Part shown: positions 26,097 through 35,013 of the stretch, in pieces | Layout of the letters: every line of letters starts with the position of its first letter | How positions within the stretch are numbered: position 1 is the first letter of the stretch | Assembly (NCBI GenBank): GCA_027486495.1 | Contig: JAIXOZ010000156.1 | Location: 1 to 51,031, forward strand | DNA length: 51,031 bases | Source: Comamonadaceae bacterium | GTDB lineage: Bacteria; Pseudomonadota; Gammaproteobacteria; Burkholderiales; Burkholderiaceae_C | Direction: 5' to 3' | Notes under the pieces: generated by a model | Seen by the model: the letters and a program-made list of their open reading frames with translations, nothing else | Told to the model about the DNA's origin: nothing | The model's database searches: none | Translations under genes and position numbers: made by a program

Positions 26097-27509
26097 TCAG
26101 GGGTTGAGTTGACTGGCCGCTGTGCCGGCGGCGATCCATCCACCCCCTATGGCACTGAGCAGTCCATTGCCCGACAAATACCCCCACACCTCATTGCCAG
26201 AAACACCACGTGCAGCGCCCCCGGCAGCCAACAAATTGGGGAGCGGTCGTCCATCCTCACGCAACACACGACAGAACGCATCAATGTCCAGCCCACCCTG
26301 TGTATGAAACAGCGCGCCGGTGACCTTGACTGCGTAGTAAGGGGCTTGCAATGCGCGTTTGAAGACTCGGCCTAAACCATCGGCAAACTCAGGTGCCACT
26401 TGGGCCAAGGTCGCTTGCAGTGTTTCTACACTGCAGCCGATTGTGACGGCCAGCTCCTGCGTGGTGTTGGCCTTGCGAACAGCCCCTGCTTTTTCTGCCT
26501 CAACAAAATCAGGAAATTTTCGGGCCAAGTCAAGCAAGGGACCATCAAAAACATTCCAGGCGATGTTCCCTGGCTGGTTCAGCACGTTGACCGCAGCCTC
26601 TGAGTAACCTTGTGTTTCGTCATGGAAGCGATGCCCTTCAGCGTTGATCTGAATACCCCCCTCCATGATGATGGCCCAAGTCATGAGCGCACCTTGTGGC
26701 GTGACCCAAGAGCCATGTCCTTGGTAGCCACCCAAGTCGGCCAAACGTGCCCCCATGGCATTGCCCCAGGCAATCGCGCTGCCATCGTTGCCGACATGAC
26801 CGCCGAACGCCGCATTGCGCATGGCGGGCAACATCTCACTGACCATCGCTGCATTGCCACCATACCCATTGCAAGCCAGCACCAAAACATCACATGCGAG
26901 TCGCTCCACCGAGCCATCAGGGCGCAAGCATCCGACGCCCAAGACCCTGTCGTTGTCATCCATCCATATTTCACGAACCAATGCCTCAGTCAATGTATCG
27001 GCGCCCGCCTGAATGGCTGTTCGCTCCAATGCCGCCATGAGGGCAAGACCCGTGTGCTCGGGTACCGCATGCATTCTCCGCACACGATGCCCCGGAAACA
27101 AGAAACCGTCGAGCACTTCAAAAGTAATCCCCTTTTGTTCCAAGGCGTCAATCGCCTCAGACACCGCTTGGGTATAGGCCTGAACCAAATGGGGTGCCGC
27201 CTGTCCATGGGATTTGGCCACAATGTCCTCGGCAAATGCAGCATGGGAGTCCTCAATGCCCAAGGACTTTTGCAAACGGGTTTGTGCCGCAGGAACAAAA
27301 CCTGATGACAAGGCGGTTGACCCGCTCGGCACGGCATCACGTTCCAGCAAAACGCATTCGACACCCGCCATCCTGAGTCGGATGGCTGTGGTCAAACCAC
27401 AAGCACCCGAACCCACGATCAGCACGGGAACATGTGGGACTGCGACGGGCATGGCCGCAGACCGCACCACGGAGGCAGAAGAATTGGGGGCAGTGGCTTG
27501 CATGTTCAT
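26097..27509 (-). CDS. FAD-dependent oxidoreductase (fumarate reductase / ketosteroid dehydrogenase family)
   Basis: A 470-residue flavoprotein. The dinucleotide-binding motif VGSGACGLTTAIRLR starts at residue 32, with LERDAVPSGSTALSSG next. The C-terminal FAD motif reads PNLLAAGGAARGVSG, and FHTQGGLDID (about 405-414) occupies the place of the catalytic/substrate-binding segment of FrdA-like enzymes. No haem-binding CxxCH and no secretion signal are seen, so it is cytoplasmic. It may oxidise or reduce a C=C bond next to a carboxylate or carbonyl. The start ATG overlaps the stop of the aconitase small-subunit gene. Confidence 0.88.
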   Translation of the reverse strand: MNMQATAPNSSASVVRSAAMPVAVPHVPVLIVGSGACGLTTAIRLRMAGVECVLLERDAVPSGSTALSSGFVPAAQTRLQKSLGIEDSHAAFAEDIVAKSHGQAAPHLVQAYTQAVSEAIDALEQKGITFEVLDGFLFPGHRVRRMHAVPEHTGLALMAALERTAIQAGADTLTEALVREIWMDDNDRVLGVGCLRPDGSVERLACDVLVLACNGYGGNAAMVSEMLPAMRNAAFGGHVGNDGSAIAWGNAMGARLADLGGYQGHGSWVTPQGALMTWAIIMEGGIQINAEGHRFHDETQGYSEAAVNVLNQPGNIAWNVFDGPLLDLARKFPDFVEAEKAGAVRKANTTQELAVTIGCSVETLQATLAQVAPEFADGLGRVFKRALQAPYYAVKVTGALFHTQGGLDIDAFCRVLREDGRPLPNLLAAGGAARGVSGNEVWGYLSGNGLLSAIGGGWIAAGTAASQLNP

Positions 27510-27997
27510 GATGGCCTTTTGATGCGCTGACGAAGTTGATTCATGAGGCCTCCGGCCTCAACCATGTTCAGAAGGAAATCAGGAATGGGATCGCATGGGA
27601 TGTGCGATCCATCGGGCGCCGTAAGGGTCAACGTCTCCATATCCAGCCCCAGGGACTGCAAATCCTTGAATGCCGTTGTGTCACGGCAGGTCAAAAGAAG
27701 CAGCCCGAGATTGAACGCATTTCGGAAAAACAGTCCACTGAAAGAAGGTGCAATGACAGCCTTGATGCCCAAGTGAACCAGTGCGCCTGCCGCCTGCTCA
27801 CGTGAAGAACCGATACCAAAATTCGGACCGGCCACAATCACATCGCCCCTTTGGGCGTCGCGTGCAAATTCAGGGCGAACCGCTTCAAGGCAATGGGGTG
27901 CGATACCCTCAATCCCCAACTTCATGTAAGCCCCAGGTGCCATCGCATCGGTGTCGATGTCCGCACCCAACATCCAGACTCTGTGGGATGTGATCAT
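27506..27997 (-). CDS. Aconitase/isopropylmalate isomerase-family small subunit (LeuD-like)
   Basis: A 163-residue swivelling-domain subunit. It has GADIDTDAMAP near the N-terminus and AGPNFGIGSSREQAAGAL (about 56-73), the substrate-loop signature; LFFRNAFNLGLLLL follows. It pairs with the large subunit encoded just upstream (4-base ATGA overlap). Two-subunit enzymes of this type include isopropylmalate isomerase, homoaconitase, citraconate/maleate hydratase and dimethylmaleate hydratase; leucine biosynthesis is unlikely because no leuA or leuB accompanies it. Confidence 0.9.
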   Translation of the reverse strand: MITSHRVWMLGADIDTDAMAPGAYMKLGIEGIAPHCLEAVRPEFARDAQRGDVIVAGPNFGIGSSREQAAGALVHLGIKAVIAPSFSGLFFRNAFNLGLLLLTCRDTTAFKDLQSLGLDMETLTLTAPDGSHIPCDPIPDFLLNMVEAGGLMNQLRQRIKRPS

Positions 27998-29289
27998 GCC
28001 AATACCTCTCTTGGATCGCTGATGAAACCACGCAAAGCTGATGCCGCCACGGTGTAGGGTGAAGCAAGATAAACCTGCGCTGTGGCCGAACCCATGCGCC
28101 CCTTGAAATTCCGAGCCGTTGTGGCAATCACATTGGCACCATCCGGAATACTGCCGCCATAGCCCGAGCAAGCGCCACAGGCTGTAGGCAGGACTTCGGC
28201 CCCGGCCTCCCGCAACACCGACATCACCCCTTCTTGCTCTGCTTGACTTTGATCAGTCAAACTGGCGGGTGCCACCATCAACCGCACACCATGAGCGACC
28301 CGCTTGCCTTTGAAAACTTGGGCTGCCGCACGCAAATCGTCGAGCTTGGCCCCCGTGCAAGCACCGATGTAGGCCACCTGTACGGCAACGTTTTGGAATT
28401 CGCTGACTGCGTGGGTGTTGGCTGGACTGTGTGGTGCCGCCACCTGAGGTGCCAAATTGGCGGCATTGAATCGGTGCACCACGGCCGGCGCGTCCTCGTC
28501 GGTGTGCCAATGTTCAAGGTGGATGTCTTCTTTTGACACGCCAGTTTTCACAAGCCAGTCTTGCGTCACTTCGTCTGGTGCGATCAACCCTACTTGAGCA
28601 CCCATTTCAGCGCTCATGTTGGACATCGTCATGCGCTCTTGCATGGACAAGGCTTGTACCGCCGGACCACAAAATTCAACCGCCTGATAGTCCCCCCCAT
28701 TCATGCCAAATTGACCAATCATGTGGAGCATCATGTCTTTGGCCGTCACACCCACGGGCAGTCGCCCCTCCCACCACATGCGTATCGTTTGCGGAACACG
28801 CACCCAGATCTCACCGGTCACCACAACACCCAGCATTTCGGTGCTCCCAATACCGAACATGTACGTGCCAAAAGCGCCGCCGGTCGGGGAATGTGAATCT
28901 CCACCGACGCAGAACATGCCCGGACGCAAATGTCCTTTTTGTGGCAAGACGACATGGCATATGCCTTGACTGTCGTACACATGCGGCAATTTCTGGTCCT
29001 GTGCCCAATCACGGGCTATGCGCACGATGCGTCGTGAATCCTCATCCTGCTCGGGCACGTAATGGTCCATGACGAGCACCACACGTGATTTGTCCCAAAT
29101 TTCGGCGCCCAGATCTTCCAGCATCGGTTTAAGCCGCCTGGGCCCCGATGAGTCGTGGAACATGGCCAAGTCCACTTTGCAGCTGATGATGTCTCCCACG
29201 GCCACGTGAGGTCGACCAGCCGCTTGAGCAATCAACTTTTGCGCCAGGGTTTGGGGAATGGGCGTCTGCGTTGTCATGTCACTGTCCAT
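27994..29289 (-). CDS. Aconitase/isopropylmalate isomerase-family large subunit (LeuC-like)
   Basis: A 431-residue [4Fe-4S] hydro-lyase subunit. Cluster cysteines are C311 (IGACTGAKLDD) and C371/C374 (TACGACSGYGG); CVGGDSHSPTGGAFGTY (127-143) is the family active-site signature. It catalyses reversible addition of water to a dicarboxylic acid double bond. Neighbouring FAD enzyme and lyase suggest a branched maleate/malate intermediate (inference). An alternative start is the ATG at 29277. It follows the GntR gene by 23 bases. Confidence 0.92.
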   Translation of the reverse strand: MDSDMTTQTPIPQTLAQKLIAQAAGRPHVAVGDIISCKVDLAMFHDSSGPRRLKPMLEDLGAEIWDKSRVVLVMDHYVPEQDEDSRRIVRIARDWAQDQKLPHVYDSQGICHVVLPQKGHLRPGMFCVGGDSHSPTGGAFGTYMFGIGSTEMLGVVVTGEIWVRVPQTIRMWWEGRLPVGVTAKDMMLHMIGQFGMNGGDYQAVEFCGPAVQALSMQERMTMSNMSAEMGAQVGLIAPDEVTQDWLVKTGVSKEDIHLEHWHTDEDAPAVVHRFNAANLAPQVAAPHSPANTHAVSEFQNVAVQVAYIGACTGAKLDDLRAAAQVFKGKRVAHGVRLMVAPASLTDQSQAEQEGVMSVLREAGAEVLPTACGACSGYGGSIPDGANVIATTARNFKGRMGSATAQVYLASPYTVAASALRGFISDPREVLA

Positions 29290-29312
29290 GTGATTTGGGG
29301 GTGGATGGTTGG

Positions 29313-30104
29313 TCAGGCACGTATTTCTTTGGCCACAATGCGGGCATCAATGCCACCGACTTGCGACAACTCCATTTGGTATTCATAACGATCGGGACGG
29401 TACAAACCGTGCAACAAAAGAACGGGGCGGTCGGCGGCATCAAAAACCAAACGGCGAACCGACAACAAAGCGGTGCCAACAGCCACCTCGAGCGCCATCG
29501 CTACTTGCGCATCTGCCTGCCTGGCTGAAACGGTCTGCATGGCTCGACCGAGCTCAATGCCTGACTCCTCCAGCAATTGCAAAATGGGCTTTTGCATCAA
29601 GTCACGCCGAACAATGCCTTTGACGATCGATTCCGGACAATAGGTGGTGATGTGCGATATGGGTCCCTCCTGCGTGCTGCGTCGACGCGCCGCTTTGCGG
29701 ATCTTTGAACCCGAGGTCACTTGCAAGGTCAAGGCCAAACTGTCCGAGGCCTGAATCACGCGCCAGTCCAGCACTTTGACTGTGGTGCCGCGACTTACGC
29801 TCACGATGTTTTCCAACAGACCCGTCAATTTGGTCGAAGGATGTCCCAGAGTCAATTCGGTTGACTGACGGGCCCCTAATTCGTGGCGGGTGGCGGGCCT
29901 GGTGCCTCGCCCTGCCTCTCGCACAATCAAACCATCTGCAGCAAGAAGCTCCAAAGCGCGACGAACCGTCACCCGTCCTACGCCAAAATGCCGGGTCAAT
30001 TCCAACTCACTTGGAAGACCATGTGCGAAGCGCCCCTCTTGAAGCTGTTCACGCAACACCAGATAAATCTGATGGTATTTGGTTAATGGCAAAGACGTAA
30101 CCAT
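29313..30104 (-). CDS. GntR-family regulator, HutC subfamily (UTRA domain)
   Basis: A 263-residue transcription factor. An N-terminal winged helix is seen at GLPSELELTRHFGVGRVTVR (about 29-48) and the wing GLIVREAGRGTRP, followed by a UTRA effector domain (about 95-255; RRLVFDAADRPVLLLHGLYR is typical). HutC-type regulators are usually repressors released by a pathway intermediate. Its position inside the catabolic operon indicates autoregulation. The inverted repeats at 37220 and 39553 are candidate targets (inference). Confidence 0.93.
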   Translation of the reverse strand: MVTSLPLTKYHQIYLVLREQLQEGRFAHGLPSELELTRHFGVGRVTVRRALELLAADGLIVREAGRGTRPATRHELGARQSTELTLGHPSTKLTGLLENIVSVSRGTTVKVLDWRVIQASDSLALTLQVTSGSKIRKAARRRSTQEGPISHITTYCPESIVKGIVRRDLMQKPILQLLEESGIELGRAMQTVSARQADAQVAMALEVAVGTALLSVRRLVFDAADRPVLLLHGLYRPDRYEYQMELSQVGGIDARIVAKEIRA

Positions 30105-30110
30105 AGGAAC

Positions 30111-31508
30111 TCATTGAATCCATGCAGGTGCAATGGACTGGACTTCGATTTGAAAGATTTGATCCAAGGGGGCGTTGTGCATCACATGGTAGAGAACAAA
30201 CCGATAGGCCTCGCGCCCGGCAAGCTCAGGGGGAGTGAAACAAAACGCCAAATTGCCTGCTGTCGTCAACCGCTGTGGAAACGCGTGGTGCAACAAATTT
30301 TGTTTGAAAACAGACGCAACAGTCATGGCCATCTCCGCATTGTCGGCAATGAACTCGACCACCAATCCGGCCTCATGGCTGCTGAACTGCTCTGGCGGCA
30401 ATGCTCGAACAGCACCCTGCCCATAAATGTGCGGCACAACACGCCAATCGCCGGGCAAAAGGCTGCGCACCTTTTCCTCAACAGCAGCAAGCGCCTCAGG
30501 CAAACAAGACAAAAGACGTGGATCGGCAACGCCAGCGATCAAGACCACACGGCTGCCGACGTAGGTAGCCCCTTCAATTTTCAAGGTGTGCTTTTTACGT
30601 GGCACAAACTCTGCCCCACTGACACGGGTTCGGTGCGCATCCAGCGCTTCATAACGCGCACCGTACAAGCTCAAGGTTCCTCCGGGCTCTTCGACTTCGT
30701 AGGGATTGGCCTGCTCGTACAAGGCATGCGCTGCAACCGAAGCGGGTGTGGCATGACACGCTGGATTCATGCTTTCGAGCGTAAATCCATCCGCATCCAG
30801 TGTGGCCAGCATCGCATCACGTCCGCCAGGCTGGCAACACAAGGATGTGCACTCTATGACTTTGGCCATGTGCAAAGACAAGCCCACCGGATAACCCAGC
30901 AATTGCGGGAATACTGCAAAAATGGCGGTGTCGCACGCACGCCCAGCGAGCACGACATCCGGGTCAAGTGCAAGCGCTCTCGCCAGTGTTTCTGTGCCAC
31001 ATTGACCCACAATGTGTTGGCAGTTGATCACATCATCCGCAGAGGGCTCTGGCATCGGTCCAATCGGCTCCAACTCACCCTTGGTCAAGCTGGTCAAAAC
31101 CATTTCAGCCTGCAGATCACTCTTCACTGTGACGAGTCGAAATGACAGACCTTTCTCGGTGGCGATCTCGCGCAGCACCGCCACGGTGGCCTCCAAGTGC
31201 GGTCGCGCACCTGCCGTGCCGGCGGAACCAATGATCAATGGCACACCCGCATTCAGGCTGGCAGTCAACACCAGCGCCAAATCACGCTTGACCATGGTCA
31301 TTGGCGCCGCCATTTGCCCTGACCCGAGGTAGTAAGGGCCAGGATCGATGGAGCCCATGTCACAACCAACCACATGCGGCTGCCGGGCCATGCCGCGTTC
31401 AAATGACGCCTGCGGAATTCCAAATCCAAGCTGGCCCGAAGCGGCCAGAATTCTCAAGGGCTCATGCCCCACACGGTGACGACTCAACAGTCTTTCTGTG
31501 GCGTGCAT
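30111..31508 (-). CDS. AtuA-like (DUF1446) acyclic terpene utilisation family protein
   Basis: A 465-residue protein of the AtuA/DUF1446 family, named from the Pseudomonas citronellol pathway but biochemically uncharacterised. Recognisable stretches are GCDMGSIDPGPYYLGSG near the N-terminus, IIGSAGTAGARPHLEATV, and LAGRACDTAIFAVFP. The ATG start overlaps the DUF4387 stop by one base (TGATG); a TTG one codon earlier is possible. AtuA and DUF4387 proteins often occur as neighbours, sometimes fused, and probably form one enzyme. The reaction in this pathway is unknown. Confidence 0.88.
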   Translation of the reverse strand: MHATERLLSRHRVGHEPLRILAASGQLGFGIPQASFERGMARQPHVVGCDMGSIDPGPYYLGSGQMAAPMTMVKRDLALVLTASLNAGVPLIIGSAGTAGARPHLEATVAVLREIATEKGLSFRLVTVKSDLQAEMVLTSLTKGELEPIGPMPEPSADDVINCQHIVGQCGTETLARALALDPDVVLAGRACDTAIFAVFPQLLGYPVGLSLHMAKVIECTSLCCQPGGRDAMLATLDADGFTLESMNPACHATPASVAAHALYEQANPYEVEEPGGTLSLYGARYEALDAHRTRVSGAEFVPRKKHTLKIEGATYVGSRVVLIAGVADPRLLSCLPEALAAVEEKVRSLLPGDWRVVPHIYGQGAVRALPPEQFSSHEAGLVVEFIADNAEMAMTVASVFKQNLLHHAFPQRLTTAGNLAFCFTPPELAGREAYRFVLYHVMHNAPLDQIFQIEVQSIAPAWIQ

Positions 31509-31819
31509 CAAAGCATGACCCCCAACAATGGACCATGCTGCTGCGCGCCGTAGACATCACCATCCCCTGGTGAGCCCGCACACACCTTCCGCGGCAAAGT
31601 GAACTTGATGGCGTACAAATCAGCCAAGTCATAACGGCTCATGCGCGCTAGGGCGCAGCCATACAAATGGGCCACCGAGTCCATCGACAATTGTGGACTT
31701 TGGATCGCGCGTTCGTAACCACTGCGATCCCGAAAAAACAAATCGATTGTCAACAAAGTGGGCCCTGCATTTTTACTGCGAATGACATGGACCAAATCGG
31801 TCAAGGCAACAGCGGGCAT
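31508..31819 (-). CDS. DUF4387 domain protein (AtuA partner)
   Basis: A 103-residue protein matching DUF4387: it starts MPAVALTDLVHVIRSKNAGP and contains LTIDLFFRDRSGYERA and the conserved KFTLPRKVCAGSPGDGDVYG end. The start was moved to the ATG at 31819, 7 bases after the SDR stop, since the family begins at LxDLxxVIRSKNAGP. It overlaps the AtuA start. It presumably forms a complex with AtuA; function unknown. Confidence 0.87.
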   Translation of the reverse strand: MPAVALTDLVHVIRSKNAGPTLLTIDLFFRDRSGYERAIQSPQLSMDSVAHLYGCALARMSRYDLADLYAIKFTLPRKVCAGSPGDGDVYGAQQHGPLLGVML

Positions 31820-31826
31820 GTTCAAT

Positions 31827-32597
31827 TCAACGGGCGGTAAAACCACCATCGGCACAAATGATCTGACCTGTGACAAACGACGCCCTGCCTGACAACAAGA
31901 AACTCACTAGTTCAGCCACCTCATGCGCTTGCCCCAACCTGCCCATTGGAATGCTCGCTTGCATGGCCGCCAAGGCTATAGGGTCGGCCATGGTGTTGGC
32001 CACCATGGGTGTTTCAATGGGGCCAGGACCCACGGCATTGATTCGCAAACCCATGCTCGCCCATTCCAGCGCCAGCGATTTGACCATGCCATTGAGACCC
32101 GCCTTGGAGGCAGCATATGCCGCGCCCTTGGCATGCCCCACCAAACCGATCTGACTGCTGATGACGACCACGCTGGCGTCTGCGGCCTGTTCTTGACGCA
32201 TCACAGCCAAAGCGGCACGGGTCAATACGAATGTTGCCGTCAAGTTGACATCCAAGGTTTGACGCCACTCATCCAAACGCGTGTCGTCAGATCCTTTTTT
32301 GAAAAAAACACCGGCACAGGCCACCAAGCCGTCAAGGCCACCCAAAGCTTGAGACGCTTGGCCAGGTAAAGCAGCAGTGGACTCATCGTCCAACAGGTCA
32401 CGTACAAAAACAGCTTCGGCTGGCAGGTATCCCAGCAAACCTTGGCGCTGCGCTTCGGTCTGCACCACGGCTGCCACTTTGGCGCCCTGCTGCTGCACCC
32501 CCTGCACAGTGGCCAACCCGATGCCTGAACCCGCTCCCGTGATCAACACACGGCGACCCTGAAGTTCCCTAGACCCTGTGGCGTTCAACAAAGTCAT
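31827..32597 (-). CDS. Short-chain dehydrogenase/reductase
   Basis: A 256-residue classical SDR. The cofactor motif is TGAGSGIG (20-27), NACAG-like VACAGVF follows, the active-site Ser lies in VVISSQIGLVG, and YAASK provides the catalytic Tyr and Lys. GPIETPMVANTM and the ending SGRASFVTGQIICADGGF are typical of FabG-like oxidoreductases. It probably oxidises a hydroxy acid or reduces a keto intermediate with NAD(P)(H). It starts 4 bases after the LivF stop. Confidence 0.93.
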   Translation of the reverse strand: MTLLNATGSRELQGRRVLITGAGSGIGLATVQGVQQQGAKVAAVVQTEAQRQGLLGYLPAEAVFVRDLLDDESTAALPGQASQALGGLDGLVACAGVFFKKGSDDTRLDEWRQTLDVNLTATFVLTRAALAVMRQEQAADASVVVISSQIGLVGHAKGAAYAASKAGLNGMVKSLALEWASMGLRINAVGPGPIETPMVANTMADPIALAAMQASIPMGRLGQAHEVAELVSFLLSGRASFVTGQIICADGGFTAR

Positions 32598-32601
32598 GAA
32601 T

Positions 32602-33303
32602 TCAAAGTCCCAGGTAGTTTTTGCGCAAATCGGGGTCGCGGGCCAAATCGGCTGCATTACCCTTCATGGCCACCGCACCGTTTTCAATGATGTAGGCCCG
32701 GTGAGCAATGGCCAGTGTTTGCACAGCGTTTTGCTCCATCAGCAAAATGGATTGGCCTTCTTGATTGATCTTTTGAATCAGGGCGAACATTTCTTCAACC
32801 AACAATGGGGACAATCCCAAAGATGGCTCGTCCATGATCAGCAAATCTGGCTCAGACATCAAACCACGTCCAATGGCGAGCATTTGTTGCTCTCCACCTG
32901 ACAAAGTGCCCGCCAGTTGACTGAAACGCTCCTTCAGACGCGGAAAAATGCCCACCACTTTTTCCATGTTTTTTTGACGGTTGGCCTTGCCCCGGACAAG
33001 ACTGCCCAATTCAAGGTTTTCCAGCACATTCAGGTTGGGAAAAATGCGACGCCCTTCAGGCACGTGGATCACGCCCAGTTTGACAATGTCAGAGGAGCTT
33101 TTGCCCACCAATTCCTCGCCTCTGAATCGGATGGACCCGGCAAACGGGGTGTAAAGCGCAGAGATATTGTTGTTGAGCGTGGACTTTCCGACACCATTGC
33201 TGCCAAGTACAGCAACGATCTCGCCTTGGCCCACATCCAGATCGATGCCACGCAAAATTTCAACCTTGCCATAGCCAGCATGCAGCGCACGAATCTCAAG
33301 CAT
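32602..33303 (-). CDS. livF: Branched-chain amino acid-type ABC transporter ATPase LivF
   Basis: A 233-residue ATPase. Walker A GSNGVGKST, Q-loop VIHVPEGRRIFPNLNV, signature LSGGEQQ, Walker B LLIMDEPS and the switch His region (LLMEQN in place of a strict His, usual in LivF) are all visible. Note NNNISALYTP, where other LivF have LLRTISGL, a local deviation just after Walker A. It overlaps the livG end by 8 bases. The transporter probably imports the pathway substrate. Confidence 0.95.
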   Translation of the reverse strand: MLEIRALHAGYGKVEILRGIDLDVGQGEIVAVLGSNGVGKSTLNNNISALYTPFAGSIRFRGEELVGKSSSDIVKLGVIHVPEGRRIFPNLNVLENLELGSLVRGKANRQKNMEKVVGIFPRLKERFSQLAGTLSGGEQQMLAIGRGLMSEPDLLIMDEPSLGLSPLLVEEMFALIQKINQEGQSILLMEQNAVQTLAIAHRAYIIENGAVAMKGNAADLARDPDLRKNYLGL

Positions 33304-34039
33304 GATTTGCCTCCTTCGCCATCTGCTCAGCGGCGCCACGTCCCAAATACGCCTCAATCACCGCAGGGTCATTGACCACTTCGTGGGGTGCACCGTTGGC
33401 GATGATCTTGCCGTACGACAACACATAAATGTGCTCGGACAAACTCATCACAGCCTGCATCACGTGCTCGATCAAGAGCACCGTGACACCACTGGCGCGG
33501 ATCTTCTGAATGATGTCGATGATGTCGAGAATTTCGGATGGGTTCAATCCAGCCATGACCTCATCCAGCAACAACAGTTTGGGGCCTGTGGCCAAAGTCC
33601 GAGCCAACTCCAGTCGCTTGCGTCCGGCCACGGTCAAGTCTGCGGCGGGCTGATCCAGAATCTGCCCCATGCCCACCTGGTCCGCAATACGCCGGGCGTG
33701 CTCCCAGGCTGCTGCGCGGTCGTTGTACTTTTGGTAGGCGCCCACCGCGATGTTTTCATGCACCGTGAGCTTGGCAAAGGGCTGGGTAATTTGAAATGTA
33801 CGCACCATGCCCAGTCGCGCGATCTCGTGAACAGGCCGGCCCGTGATGTCTTTGCCGCCAAATTCAACCCGACCGGCATTGCTGGATTGGAAGCCCGCTA
33901 TGCAAGCGAAAAGCGTTGTCTTTCCCGCTCCGTTGGGGCCAATCAAGGCAACAATGCGCCCTTCAGCCACTTCCAATGACGCGTCATCAACCGCTTTGAG
34001 ACCGCCAAAAATTTTGGTTAATCCGTTCACCTTGAGCAT
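33296..34039 (-). CDS. livG: Branched-chain amino acid-type ABC transporter ATPase LivG
   Basis: About 247 residues. Walker A is GPNGAGKTT, and the LivG-specific stretch ARLGMVRTFQITQPFAKLTV contains the Q-loop. The signature is an unusual DLTVAGRKRLELAR in place of LSYGQQRRLEIAR, with LLLDEVMAGLNPSE as Walker B and LIEHVMQAVMSL the His switch. ATG 34039 has AGGGG 6 bases upstream and overlaps the livM stop by one base; GTG 34042 is the alternative. Confidence 0.94.
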   Translation of the reverse strand: MLKVNGLTKIFGGLKAVDDASLEVAEGRIVALIGPNGAGKTTLFACIAGFQSSNAGRVEFGGKDITGRPVHEIARLGMVRTFQITQPFAKLTVHENIAVGAYQKYNDRAAAWEHARRIADQVGMGQILDQPAADLTVAGRKRLELARTLATGPKLLLLDEVMAGLNPSEILDIIDIIQKIRASGVTVLLIEHVMQAVMSLSEHIYVLSYGKIIANGAPHEVVNDPAVIEAYLGRGAAEQMAKEANHA

Positions 34040-35013
34040 CACTGGCCCCTTTGTTTGATGCGCTGGCCAATGCGTTTAAACAAGTCAATCAACCCGTTTG
34101 GCAAAAAGGCAATGATGATGACCAGCAAGGTGCCATACAGCACCAAGGACAAGCCTTGAACGTTGGTCAGCACACGGGTAACATCACTGACGCCAGCCAA
34201 AAGAACCGCTCCAATCAGTGGTCCGTAAACCGTGCCTGCACCACCGATCATGCTCACCAGCAACATCTCGACCGATTTGTCCACACCGAAAACGATGGTG
34301 GGATCGATGTAGAGAAAATATTGGGCAAAGAAACTTCCCCCAATGCCACACATGGCACCGGACAGGACCATGACCTTGACCTTCTCGTTGAAGACATTGA
34401 TGCCCAGGGCCATGGCCGCATCTTCGTTTTCACGAATCGCTGCCAACTGCGCGCCAAAACGGGAGTGCTTGAGCCAGACTGCAATGGCCACCGATAACAC
34501 CGTCAGGAAAAGAATGACGAAATAAAAACCAATTCGCTCCGAAAATTGGAAGTTATTTGCGCCGATCTTGGCAGGTATCAGCAAGCCCAAACCACCACCG
34601 GTGAACTCCACTGAATTGACCAAAATTCGCAACACCTCGGCAAATGCCAGAGTGATCAGAGCAAAGTAAGAACCTTTGAGGCCGGCACGAAAAGAAAGGA
34701 ACCCGATGATGCCGCCAACGATGCCTCCGGCAATGGCGCTGGCGGGCAACCCGAGCCAAGGGTTCATGCCAAATCGCAACTGCAATATCGTCGAAGCATA
34801 TGCACCGGCACCAAAGAAGACAACGTGTCCGAAGGACAGTTGCCCAGCAAAGCCCCCTGCAATGTTCCAGGACTGCCCGATGAAGGCATAAAACAAAGCA
34901 AGGACGCCAAAATTCACCATGAAGGGTGTCGAAAAAACGAATGGGAAGACCACCGCCAGAGCCAACAGGCTCAGATGCAAGGGCCAACCGATGGAACGCG
35001 AACTGTCAGTCAT
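34039..35013 (-). CDS. livM: Branched-chain amino acid-type ABC transporter permease LivM
   Basis: A 324-residue permease with about ten hydrophobic segments. Family signatures are WNIAGGFAGQLSFGHVVFFG and the EAA-like loop AAIRENEDAAMALGINVFN. The start was placed at MTDSSRSIGWPL, 83 codons inside a longer open frame that overlaps livH; with this start the overlap is the usual ATGA. It partners LivH in the membrane pore. Confidence 0.94.
   Translation of the reverse strand: MTDSSRSIGWPLHLSLLALAVVFPFVFSTPFMVNFGVLALFYAFIGQSWNIAGGFAGQLSFGHVVFFGAGAYASTILQLRFGMNPWLGLPASAIAGGIVGGIIGFLSFRAGLKGSYFALITLAFAEVLRILVNSVEFTGGGLGLLIPAKIGANNFQFSERIGFYFVILFLTVLSVAIAVWLKHSRFGAQLAAIRENEDAAMALGINVFNEKVKVMVLSGAMCGIGGSFFAQYFLYIDPTIVFGVDKSVEMLLVSMIGGAGTVYGPLIGAVLLAGVSDVTRVLTNVQGLSLVLYGTLLVIIIAFLPNGLIDLFKRIGQRIKQRGQ

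Noticed and set aside
27994..29289. Annotation as leucine biosynthesis leuC (with leuD)
   Set aside because: No leuA or leuB accompanies the pair, and it lies inside a catabolic operon with a lyase, regulator and transporter; a dicarboxylate hydratase is more likely.
26081..29865. The short palindrome TCAATTCGGTTGA at 26083 and again at 29852
   Set aside because: A 13-base match is expected by chance in a 50-kb window; one copy lies inside the GntR coding sequence and the other in a 31-base gap within an operon, so it is not convincing as an operator.
30114..31145. A 343-codon plus-strand frame opposite the AtuA-like gene
   Set aside because: Shadow of the conserved AtuA coding sequence; no recognisable domain.
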